Below, one piece after another: positions 25,471-35,299 of a stretch of DNA of 56,654 nt. The stretch is from assembly GCA_036897525.1 (NCBI GenBank), contig JAYMTJ010000067.1:1-56654 (forward strand). The letters are read 5' to 3'. The notes beneath the pieces were generated by a model, which had not been told where the DNA came from, did not search any database, and saw only the letters and a program-made list of their open reading frames with translations. Positions within the stretch are counted from its first letter, which is position 1, and every line of letters begins with the position of its first letter. This stretch comes from Pelargonium x hortorum. Lineage: Eukaryota > Streptophyta > Magnoliopsida > Geraniales > Geraniaceae. Both the position numbers and the translations under genes were made by a program.

Positions 25471-26405
25471 AACGGGCCGCTCTCACGAAAAAGGAGCTCC
25501 TGCTGGCTGGTACCTTAATTTCTAGACCAAGGAAAGATAAAGGCTATACTTTGAAATTTCTATACTTTACTACAAAGGGATTCTACGAGAGAGGGGTTTT
25601 CTCGAACTCCAAAAAGGGAATTTTATTCTTGTTACTGGGTTTTTCCTAGAAGCTTCTGTAATTGGAAACCTATTAGAAACCCAGAAACCTGATAGAGAAA
25701 TAATCCTATAAGTCAAACTGTATTGTATCTAATGACTCTTTTCTTACCTTTTACGAGATTCAATTCCATGAAATAAAGCTAAAGAATTCTATTTCCTTAA
25801 AGTTTGAAATCTAATCTTTATTATACAAAACCTATGCGTATGTTGAAAAGGCTTCAAAATGGACTCTATATCAAAAAATTCCTTATATTGACTACTTTAG
25901 TACACGAATAACACTTTTTCGAGTAAGGAAGAAGTCTTTTGCCCTATCTTATTTGCTTAGCATACTCCCTAAATCTCCCCTTATCTTGAAAACTTCAGGC
26001 ATATATCTCTATTATGACATAGGCTACTTCCTTAAACTGAAATGAAAGAGGTATAGTACAACGGTAATTAGGGAAGGTGATTAAAAAGAGGTAAAGAAGC
26101 AAAACTTAGGAACCCATTCCCAAGCTTTTGGAGTTCAAGGCGTAGACGACCTATCTTAATATGTGATTTTAATAATCAAACAACTTGTTTAGCATATTGG
26201 GGGCAGTGCTACTTTTAAAAAACCCTTTCCTTTGATGCAGTAATTCTGTATTTAATATTCCCTAGCATTTACGAGAATCTAGGCAAGTAACAAGAGGATC
26301 TATAAAACTACGCAAAAGCTCTGTTTTGTTGGGTACAATAAGTAAGGAAAAGCCGTCTCAACAATGTTACTTTGGTGTCCTATCGTTTTTACACATGGTT
26401 TTAGT

Positions 26406-26446
26406 GCAGTATAGCGAAAGCGGTAGGGCATCGGTTTTCGTTCCTA
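26406..26446 (+). pseudogene. tRNA-Gln-like 5' half
   Basis: GTATAGCGAAAGCGGTAGGG followed by CATCGGTTTTCG matches the 5' half of bacterial/mitochondrial tRNA-Gln (GTATAGCCAAGCGGTAAGGC, then A-CGGTTTTTG) apart from a few changes. The match stops at the anticodon loop, which here reads TTTTCGT. The 3' half is missing or unrecognisable. It is the second Gln-type relic in the window and lies on the opposite strand from the first. Confidence 0.5.
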
Positions 26447-26779
26447 TATGAGGCGGTCTTATGGAAAACACTAAATTCTACCTCTTAACTCGAGCTTCTC
26501 AAAGGGTCTCACAAATAGTTGGGAAAGTCGATCTAGAACTGTAAGCTATAAATTTTTTCTATCAGATTTATGACCCTTACAAGTATAATCACAATTGAAC
26601 TTCCCTCACCTAAAAACAATAGAAAGTTTTTTTATTTAAGACTATATAGAATCCAAGTTCTATGAAGAAGTAAAAGACATCCTTTTCGAAAAGAGGAGTT
26701 CGATTCAACAAGGGGATTTGTAAGTATTTGTTCTTGGCCTCCTTTAGTATACATGTTTAAGGAACTCTCTCGGGGTAGT

Positions 26780-26850
26780 AGCGATGCTTGGATTTGAACC
26801 CTCGATTTTACATTCCAAAACTAACCCTTTTCTACAAGGTGCTTTTATAG
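26780..26850 (-). pseudogene. Possible tRNA-like relic
   Basis: The minus strand contains GAGGGTTCAAATCC, a T-loop-type word, preceded by GGTTAGTTTTGGAATGTAAAATC, which could be a D-to-anticodon region. The stems pair poorly and no isotype can be assigned. Confidence 0.22.
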
Positions 26851-27559
26851 ATATGGATTAAAGAACTAAGAGGAAGTCTGCTCCAAGAAAGAATTTTAAA
26901 AACTCAACATTTAAGTAGAGAGTCTTCTAGATTATGCCTTACGTTTGTTACGATAAAGGTCAAAGTGCGCCAGGATTTCTATATGAAGGGGGTCCTCCTA
27001 CTCGGAAAAAGATCAAGGCCAGTCTGAGACTGAGACTATTAGCCGTTATTTGCTAGGGATTGATACTTTGTTTAGTATTTTCCACACAACACAAAAACTT
27101 GTATCAAATTGAGGGGGCTCTTAACTCTAAAAATGCTTGTTATATCTAGTCCCGGCGGCCTCCTCTTATACTCTATTTTTCTGGAGAGCCTACTACAAAA
27201 AAAAGTTACTACCATTTGATTTGTTTCTTAACTTAAGTAGCAGCCCGCTCCTAATTAGATACAAGGGGCCCTGTATATCTTTTTACCAAACTTCATCATT
27301 CCAGAATCTGCTATCCAAAGGGTGGGAGTCTCAATCCGGTAAATATTCTAGTACCACGAGTATCCCCGCTTTAGTTACACAAGCATGCGTAGTGGAGCAA
27401 TCACTTGAGTGTTAGTACCTTATCTTAAGACTTTGTAAGAGATTCCTTTTTCTTAGTTCTCGTTGTTAGGGCTTTTCGGTATATTCGCTCTTCTTCTACT
27501 TCTATGTTAAAAAATCCCGGTCAGAAAGCAAAGAATAAGAAGAGGTTGGTGTTATAGTG

Positions 27560-27730
27560 TATGGATACGTACTCGGGATACTACAAAGTGCATGAACCTT
27601 CCTCGATAGCGCTTCAGTCGGTAACAGGGAAACTATCAGATTCCCCGCTAAGCACTACACTCATTAGCGATAAGCTCCATAAGGCAAGAGTAATAGAACT
27701 TAATTAGAACCTATAAAAGTTTTTCTATTC
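27560..27730 (-). repeat. TTACCGAC repeat family, copy F
   Basis: On the minus strand this carries CTGTTACCGACT (27,616-27,627) followed 12 bases later by GAGGAAGGTTCATG (27,591-27,604). The second word is identical to one in copy E at 34,320. Upstream on the same strand are GCTTATCG and AGTGCTTA, similar to GCTCTTATCG and AGTGCCTTA in copy A. The boundaries are approximate. Confidence 0.5.
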
Positions 27731-27976
27731 TAACCTGCGGCCCACAAAAGACCCTAAAAAGCCATCTTGTTAGGTTCCCCCTCATTCGTTGAGAAAGCGT
27801 TTTGACAGGACTTTTTGGAGCGGCTGTTAAACTCTTGATTGCACTAAGTTACTAACGAAAAAGGAAAAGGCAAGGTAATAGGAATTCAAAAATCACTTAG
27901 ATAAATGAATATATAAAAAAAAGAGAGACTTCATACTGATATACTTTTGAATTATTAGAACTTGTAGAAGTTGCTT

Positions 27977-28046
27977 AGATACCTAAGTTGGTAGAACACC
28001 CGTTAATTGGATCAGATGTCATGGGTTCAAGCCATCTAGGGTATCT
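27977..28046 (+). tRNA. tRNA-like sequence with perfect acceptor stem
   Basis: The ends AGATACC and GGTATCT pair at all 7 positions. A D-arm (GTT with AAC around GGTAG) and a T-loop word (ATGGGTTCAAGCCAT, 4 clean pairs) lie in the right order within 70 bases. The anticodon arm is weak; if placed by spacing the loop is TAATTGG, giving anticodon ATT (Asn). The D-loop is shorter than usual. Keeping the whole acceptor stem while the anticodon arm decays is odd for a dead gene, so this could be a divergent real tRNA or a 3'-processing signal (t-element). Confidence 0.4.
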
Positions 28047-28059
28047 TTTATTAAGAGTA

Positions 28060-29890
28060 CTCTTGAGTTCCCTTGCTTCCAATCTCTAAAGTAATAGCCT
28101 AAAGAAGTTACAAGAAAATCTCTAGTATATAACAAAACAGAACCATTTGTCATAATAAAAAGCTCTAGAGATTACTTATATTTTAGCATATCCCGAGTTG
28201 TTAGTCCTGGAGTAAGTTGGGTACAAAGTGAGACTGCTTTTCTCAAAAGAAAATGGGTCTCTCAAAAGGAATAAAACTAATCAACTCTGCTCAAAGTCAA
28301 TCTTAATTAAGTATATTAAGTATATACACATTAAGCTTTCATGAATTGAAAATGGAGCCCCTCTTTATTTAAATCAAGATAAGTCGAGATTTTAAACAGT
28401 AAACGAACTTTCCGTAAGAAAGCTTGTTGATAAACCCCAGGCTTTAAGTTATTCAATCTTATTATTCCCAAACTAGAACCATACTTATAAGCTAAGAAGA
28501 GTCTATAAATACTAAGACTTCCGGTCTTTGCTCCGACGTAGTCATTTTCCTTTACTCCTCTAAATTACCTAGAAATAAGAGAAGCTTCTTATTTTTTCAG
28601 TTAAAGTATACGCTTTTTCGAAGTCTTTACTACTATGAAAACAATCTATGCTATAGTATATAGGTCCACGACAAAGGGTGTACCCAAGCTCTGAAAAGCA
28701 TGGGTTTTACTATTTAGGGAAAGGAAGTTACTCAAGTAAGTATCTTAAAATATACGGGCGTTCTAGTTGATATGAATTTACGTGATCCTCTTGTAGACGC
28801 CTCTTTTCTTTATAGCTATATAGAGTTGAAAAGAGTCCTTTATTTACTTCCTATTTATTACAAGTGCAAATCATTTAAAAACACCATTATGTCTAATATG
28901 TCCAAATCCCTATTACTATAACAAGTGTCCCGAAAAGAAACAGAAATTACATACATTAACCCGGGTTTGATCGAAGCGAATTTGACTCACTTTCCCCGTT
29001 TACTAACTGAGTCGAGCTTCTGTCCTATTTTCCTGGAACCGCGTCTCCTTTTCGTCCGTGAAGTTTAGCTATGCTTTTGTGCGACTTCTTAAGTCTAGTC
29101 ATAATTTCACTTTTGAGGCGGGGTCTACTAGACAATCGTAAATAAGTTCAATCGCTGATTATTAGAAGTAGCATGCAAGAGTTCAAACCCTCTATGAAGC
29201 TCTAGCTCTAAAACCCAGCTTCTAATAGATCCAACAATGACGGGTACTCCTCCTTTAAAGTTGCTGCCTTGCTTAGAGTTTCTGAAGTTTAGGAGTTTGC
29301 TGTAAGACTTCTTATTTGTATCATAAAGAGGGACCTTTCTTAAAACTTATACAAAAAGCGATTTTCCTCTCCTTAACCAAGAGTTGGCCATATTCTTTTT
29401 ATAGTATATCTTGATTTTATATTCTATATTTCTTTATTAATTACAAAGCCAAAAGTGCTTTTATCAACATATGTACATATTCCTGTAAGAACTAAAATGC
29501 ATTACTAAGTTTTCTAAGGGCCCTCATGTGACCTTTAACACGAGTACGGCTCAGGAAAAAAAAAAGGAGGTACTTCTACGGGCTATTAAGATCTAGCACT
29601 TCATACCTTTAAATGAATGAATTTTAATTGTTTGTTGGTATTTTACTAATATACTACTCGAGACCCTTCCAATTCCTAGCTATTACAGGTTTGTATTGAC
29701 CCTATGGCGAGAAGCACAGTAAGTTTCTATTCATTCTTTGGTTTATCAACTTGAGTCTCAAAGTAAGAGCCCCCTATTTGCACAGATGAAATGCCCCTTG
29801 TAGCAATGTCCTACAACACAGGTTTTATAAAAATGCGTACCCCCGCTTCACGCACCGCACTCGATTTTAAAGCATTCTAGATAGTCACTT
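28060..29890. other. Non-coding stretch, no gene seen
   Basis: No gene seen. Near 29,170 the word AAGAGTTCAAACCC resembles a tRNA T-loop but nothing around it folds. Confidence 0.5.
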
Positions 29891-29903
29891 TAGGGTTCCC
29901 GCC

Positions 29904-29940
29904 TCTGGAAAGACCCCTTTCTAACCAAATTCCAGAAAGG
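29904..29940 (+). other. Two interlocking inverted repeats
   Basis: TCTGGAA (29,904-29,910) pairs with TTCCAGA (29,930-29,936), and CCTTTCT (29,916-29,922) pairs with AGAAAGG (29,934-29,940). Both are perfect 7-bp stems. They share three bases on the 3' side, so they could be alternatives or parts of a pseudoknot. Confidence 0.5.
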
Positions 29941-30179
29941 AAGGTGGGGGGCGTTTTGAAGCACGTTTTTATTCAAGTAAGCCTAATTCAAAAAGATGCA
30001 AGAACCCCCCATTGCTTTGAGCCTAAACTTGACAAAAAGCTAGAATTGTGCCTAATAAAAGAGGGTTAGCCTCAAAAGCCTTCATTTCGATTCAAACCCC
30101 CAAGATGGAAGTTGAGGCATTTTTGGGACTAAATTCTGCCTATTCTCTATTATGCTTCTTATCTTAGATTCCGGGGATT

Positions 30180-30560
30180 CTAGAAAGCTTGTCTTGTGTT
30201 GGCTCTTGGACAGGCTATGGCTGCTTCTGTTTCTGCAAGAGGTCTCTGGTATGCAGCAACAACAAGGTATGCTGCTGAAAGAAGTAAGTCATGCACAATT
30301 ATGAAAGTCTGTTTGTATTATATGTTACCAGGTTCCAATTCCGGATAGTAAGTCAAGCCATTTGGAGTAAGTGAGCCAGTGGTCAATAGTCAATAGGGAG
30401 AGTTACCAGTTCCGTTCGATAGAGTTGCACAAGAAGTAAGTCAAGAAGGCTGGTATGTCAGTCAATTGTATTATATGATTCCGGGTTTCCTTATAATTTG
30501 TAGTATCTCCCTCAAGTTAGTCTGAAAGTTTTGGTAAGTCGGTTTAGGATAGGTATTTTC
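30180..30560 (+). other. G-rich block with recurring AAGTAAGTC
   Basis: The plus strand is clearly richer in G than C here, unlike the surroundings. The word AGTAAGTC occurs near 30,280, 30,347 and 30,441, with close variants near 30,371, 30,535 and 30,893. Other G-rich blocks sharing GCAAGTG or GAAGTAA words lie near 37,450-37,660 and 46,580-46,960. The origin is unknown: an insert from elsewhere or a strand-asymmetric region. Confidence 0.45.
30184..30348 (+). CDS. Small alanine-rich frame with ATG
   Basis: A 54-codon open stretch with an ATG at 30,217. The first residues read MAASVSARGLWYAATTR, followed by an Ala/Glu/Arg run. This Ala-rich, Arg-containing start looks like an organelle-targeting or helical segment and is unlike other frames of the window. 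The codons favour G in the first position over part of the frame. It ends at TAG and has no known homolog, so it may simply reflect the G-rich block. Confidence 0.18.
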   Translation, partial: KACLVLALGQAMAASVSARGLWYAATTRYAAERSKSCTIMKVCLYYMLPGSNSG

Positions 30561-30597
30561 CATGGAGAAGAGATATTTTCTTTATCAGAGGAGACTC

Positions 30598-30775
30598 TGT
30601 TCGCTAGTGTGCTCTCTGTTCGATAGGAATTTACCTTTGTATTTATGTTCGATAGGCAGTTCATGTACACGAGAGATTTCCTTTTATGTTCCAGACCCAT
30701 GTTCGAGAGAGAGTTCCTATGTATTGATGTCGTTGTGTTCACTAGGGATTTCCCAGATATGGGCTTTGTTCAAGA
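30598..30775 (+). repeat. Irregular TGTTCG-type repeats
   Basis: TGTTCGATAGG and relatives (TGTTCGCTAG, TGTTCGAGAG, TGTTCACTAGG) begin at 30,598, 30,617, 30,646, 30,700 and 30,736, with weaker ones at 30,687 and 30,767. The spacing is irregular (13-36 bases). One frame reads through them as Cys-Ser-containing repeats, but I take this as a decayed tandem array, not a gene. Confidence 0.45.
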
Positions 30776-31149
30776 ATCTTAGTATTAGATTAGTTTGGGA
30801 TTTGCGGATTTAATAGATATTTGAGATTTAGAGATAGGGACTTGCCTGTTGTTCATGTTTGAGAGGTATTTACTAGTTCTGAAGAGTTCTGAAGTAAGTC
30901 ACACAAACAAGTCCTGAGTTAATAGTCAAGTTTATATGGTGCTGTGGGGTACTCCATTTGAGAGACTGGATGACAGGGGTCTTTTGGGTTAAGCTTTAAT
31001 AAGATAAGAGCTGCTTTGAACTAATATTTGTATTTTTTAGAGCAGGGTTTTTCTTACTTTATCAGAGGTCAGAGGGACTCTTTCCAGAGAGAGTCAGATA
31101 ACAGAAACCTGAGATTCCTTAACTACTGAGTTGGGATGGACTGTTCTCA

Positions 31150-34130
31150 TTGTATGGAAAGGAGTTGATTCACTTACTTCAAGTTAATTAATTCATAAGT
31201 TGGGAATTCGATACCTTTTATGATAGATATAGAATAGTCTAAAACATGAGGGTATTCTATCATATCCGTAAAGCGTAGGTATCACAGGAGCCCCTATAGA
31301 ACATCCCCTCTATAAACTCAATGCAATAAAGTATCTACAAACTACTAAATTTCCAGTAAATATTCAGTATCAACAGCCTCTGAAACTAGTAAAAGTACCC
31401 TAAAAAGCAGGAATTCTATCAGAAAAGTACATAAATTGACCGATTAGAGTCAGTAAATTAAGCAGTTTTCTTAATTGGAAGTTCCTAAAGTGTGCTAACT
31501 TAACTATATTTATCTGTAAATAGCTAAACTATATAAAGAAAAACAGATTTCGGTTTGGAATTATATAGTTTATAGGAAGATAACGATACGAAACTCAAGT
31601 TGCTAGGCTAGGATAAAGGGGGCTTTACAAGGATGTCACACAGGGAAGTAGGCTTTAAAAATAAAAAAGTCATAGTATAGGTGCTACACCGAAGCACAAT
31701 ACCACAAAGCTTCCTATAAAATTGAATACGGGTACGGCTTTAAATTACTAAATAGATAAGGTTTATCTTGACCCTTTCTTTAATTAAAGCATTTTCTGTG
31801 GGAAAAGGGTTTTATAATTACAATTCTGAGTGGTCTACATAAGTAGAATAAGAAAATGAAAAAAAAAAAATCTTCTGTTAGCTACCGGAATATACATATA
31901 CATATAAGCTTTTTTAGAAATTCATTTTAGGAGAATAGCTCTCGTTGAAAGCAGAAGTTAGAGAGACACGAGTCAGATCCGTATGTTGTGTTTGAAGAAA
32001 AGAGTACTCGTATAATAAGGGGTTCATTTAAGAATTGTGTTATACTATAAAGTCACTACCCATCAACAAAAGCTAAAAAGTCCCAAGTAAGGGGAAGTCC
32101 AGTAGAAGTAAAAGGGCACAATTCCGTGCAACTAACTCAAAGTTAAAGTACAGTTTTTGGTTCCTAGTAGAAGATTAATGAAACTCAGGGCTTTTGCTAT
32201 AAATAAGCAATCCCTAGCCTTAATTCTCTCTCAAAAGTATCCAAACCAAATAGGATTCTTCCCTGGGATTTTACAAATATATCGGGTTTCAGGGGTCATA
32301 TAAAGTTTTCAGGGGTCATATAAAGTAAAGAAGCCCCGCTGACTGTTACTGAATAGGAGGGCGCACAGTTTGAGTATATCCAGTTTATTCATACATCCGA
32401 TACTACTAATGTTAGTGAGATAACTTAAAACTTGTGTAAAAAGCTTTTGTACGTATGCCCTTCTTGGAGATAAGATGTAAGATAAAAGCTCCCTACACTT
32501 TTTTTTAATGAAAAAAGATTGAACTTATACAATAACACTAAACAAGAGGTTTACTTGATGGAGCTAAATAGATTCTCTTTTAGGACAGGATTCTTATCTC
32601 CTGGGAATTTGTTTTCAATTGGATTTACAAGCGTTCCGTAATATCATACTTTAACTCCGCATATCTAGAATTTTGTTAAGGGAGTCGAACTGGGTTTCCT
32701 ATTTCATTTCAGGGTAAAGTCCCAATAACAAAAACATAGAAGTTAAGGGCTAAAGAAGCTCTATTAGGTCAGATAAATATAGGTAAGCCTCCAGTAACTA
32801 TTACTGCATTTCCTTAACGTAATTAATTGGGAGTAGAAACGTCAATAAAGTATGTGCATAACATAACTAAGTTAAGTAATAACTTCGTATACAGAGATGA
32901 AAAAGTCTTTCAGTAATGAGGTACATACAAATTGAGCAATAAATTTCCATTACTATACGCCTTTAATTAGAGTCAAAACTAGTGGTTAGAGTAGGTCGAA
33001 GACCCCCAGGTGAGTTAAAGAGGAAGAGAATTTTCTCTTTACAGCAGGCAAGAGTACCTTTTTTTCATTTCATTTTACTTAATTATCGATTCGAGTCTTA
33101 ATTACTATTTCTCACCACTTGGTTGCTATTTCTTAAAGGAAAGAACAGACCTAGGTATATTAAAGGGTCTTATGCACAAAAAAAAGACATTAGGAAATTA
33201 CGGAGTTGGAGCACTTTATTCTGTTAGACTTTTAATTAATTGTGAGATCTTACGTGGATATCCTAGCGAATTAAAGCCCCTTTTCATACTAGTGTTAATT
33301 TTATTTCAGAATAAAAGCAACACGAGGTACTATTAAGCCCCTCCTTTTAGAGCTTTACCAGGCAAAACAACCCATATTAGAATTCCTAATAAGAAGGGGA
33401 TTTGTTTCTTGTAAAGGCCTTTCTCAATCTTGTTAGCTGTAAGAATTCTATTATATGGCTGGCTTATAATTATAATATAAGGATTCCTTGATTTACTGAG
33501 TTTAAAAAAAGGACAGCTTCTTTCTCTTTACGTTTAGCTCGAACCCAAAGGCATGCCCTTAAGAAGTTTTTGAATTTTATGTAATTCGTTATTATTTTAC
33601 AGCCATTTATTTAAGGTCTCTAGCTACTTATTAATTTACTGCTTGGGTAATAACTCTAAACTATAATATAGAGTTTCTAATTTCTTAGTCTTAGCTTAGG
33701 AGCTTACTTCTTAAATTATTTCATAAGGAAGGGGGTAGCCTCAGCTCTAACAAATGGAAATTCTTAAGACAGATTATGGATATTTAAGTTCTTTCTATTT
33801 CAGCGAAACCTAATAGGAACAGGTAAAATATAGAAAATAAGAAACAAAGCCCTTTTGTGAAAGCTTGTCTTAACACCAACTAAACTAGGATTGCATAGAA
33901 TTGAATCCACGATCTTGAATAGTTTCGTTTCTTTTAAGTGTTTGTTGATCATACTTAAAAAACTCAACAGAAGATGAATAGAACATCGTATTACGCACTT
34001 ACCATCATTCAATGACTGGGATTTGCTTCTTACCTTAGCTGACAGTCATAGGCCCGCATCTAGCTTTACAAAGAATTTCAATCTTAACTTAAAGACCATT
34101 CCTTGAACTAATGAAAAATGAATAAGGAAC
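31150..34130. other. Non-coding stretch, no gene seen
   Basis: No gene seen apart from the 20-bp tandem pair noted separately. Near 33,560 the minus strand has GGCATGCCTTTGGGTTCGAG, which recalls the 3' part of a tRNA but has no partner stem. Confidence 0.5.
32287..32326. repeat. 20-bp perfect tandem duplication
   Basis: The unit TTTCAGGGGTCATATAAAGT is present twice in a row without difference. The unit length equals that at 8572 although the sequences are unrelated. Confidence 0.9.
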
Positions 34131-34137
34131 TTTGAAC

Positions 34138-34345
34138 CAAGACTTCTGTATTGTTGTTCTAATAGTTACAGTAGTATTATTGTATTAGTAGTGTACTTGT
34201 TTAAGATGTATTCCTCTTCTCTTAGTTGTAGCTAGTACCGTATAAAGAAAGGCAAGGAGTTTGCCTTGGAGATACTTGATAGTTTTTTTTTTGAATTGTT
34301 ACCGACCACGGGGTACCAGGAGGAAGGTTCATGTTATATCGTTTA
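34138..34345 (+). repeat. TTACCGAC repeat family, copy E
   Basis: Contains TTGTTCTAATAGT (as in copy A near 43,875), TTGTTACCGACC (34,296-34,307) and GAGGAAGGTTCATG (34,320-34,333, identical in copy F). The order and rough spacing of the words agree between copies, which supports common descent. Confidence 0.45.
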
Positions 34346-34984
34346 TTGATAGTAAACCTTGCACCACTAAAGATCCGCACCAACAGGAAAAACAGACTTC
34401 AAAATGCACTTCTCCGAATAAACTTATTTGAAAGAATCTCTAACAACAGACCTGTCAAACTCTTACTCTGTATCATACCTTTCATATGCCTACCTAGACT
34501 CTGTACCAGTATTTTCCTCCTAGCTATACCTTTCTTAGGAGACATACCTAACTTTTCTTAAGACCTGTAAACCCCTATAGAATTCCCAAGTCCTAAGTAG
34601 AAAGACAGTCCAAATCTTGTGCTTAGAATACCACAAAAGCTTTCCAAGTTTCCCTTTACTTTGACTCTAGAGAGGCATCCCATCCAAAGTCAAATTATCT
34701 CATGCTTTCAAATCTCGTATTTTGGTAAACTTGTCAAAGATCGGAGGATTTCTAAAATAAAAGTCATGCTAGCTCTATTAAAGGCAATGGAAGACTTTTC
34801 CTTCCCTATTACGTGGGTATTTTGGTACCAAGCTTATAAGTCATAGTACCCTAATGAGCTTTCTTTATTTACTCCGGAGCATCCTCGTATATCCAACTCC
34901 AAAACAATTGATAGCTATACTTGCAATCTTTATTCAGTCCATTCTACCTAAACCTTTTAGGAAATAACATAATGGTATAATTAA

Positions 34985-35050
34985 GACGGCTGGCTTCGAA
35001 CTTATGCTTTATATAGGCGGGTCTGCTTGCTATTAGACTTTATCCTTTTC
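34985..35050 (-). pseudogene. Possible tRNA-like relic
   Basis: The minus strand reads AGCAAGCAGACCCGCC and then ATAAGTTCGAAGCC, giving words that sit as anticodon-side and T-loop in tRNAs. No stem pairs fully and the acceptor is missing. Confidence 0.2.
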
Positions 35051-35299
35051 TTAAGCGGAAACTCCCCTATGATTAAACTATGCTTTAATAAATAAAGAGC
35101 ATCTTATAACTTATAGCTACCCTTAAGCTCAGGATTAACAGCCATTACTCTAAATTCTGCTCTGCCAAATTGGAAACAAACTAAAGGAGTTTACTTACTC
35201 GGATTTCCTACTGCTATATTTGAACTAGCTCAGGATATCGACGAGAAACTCGTAGTAATCTGGTATTGAAGCCCTTTATAGCCCGCAGTATGCCCGCCT

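Noticed and set aside
29907-29917. LSU rRNA word GGAAAGACCCC
   Set aside because: The match does not extend on either side into conserved rRNA sequence.
30045-30164. Peptide EVEAFLGLNSAY resembling the reverse transcriptase to RNase H link of a Ty3/gypsy-type fossil
   Set aside because: The match is about ten residues in one frame with no other reverse-transcriptase motif near it and no terminal repeats. A competing frame across the same bases looks equally protein-like.
34331-34846. Two 75-codon frames in the same register as one interrupted gene
   Set aside because: No motif or codon phase supports either half. Their start lies inside repeat copy E, which does not keep a constant reading frame among copies.
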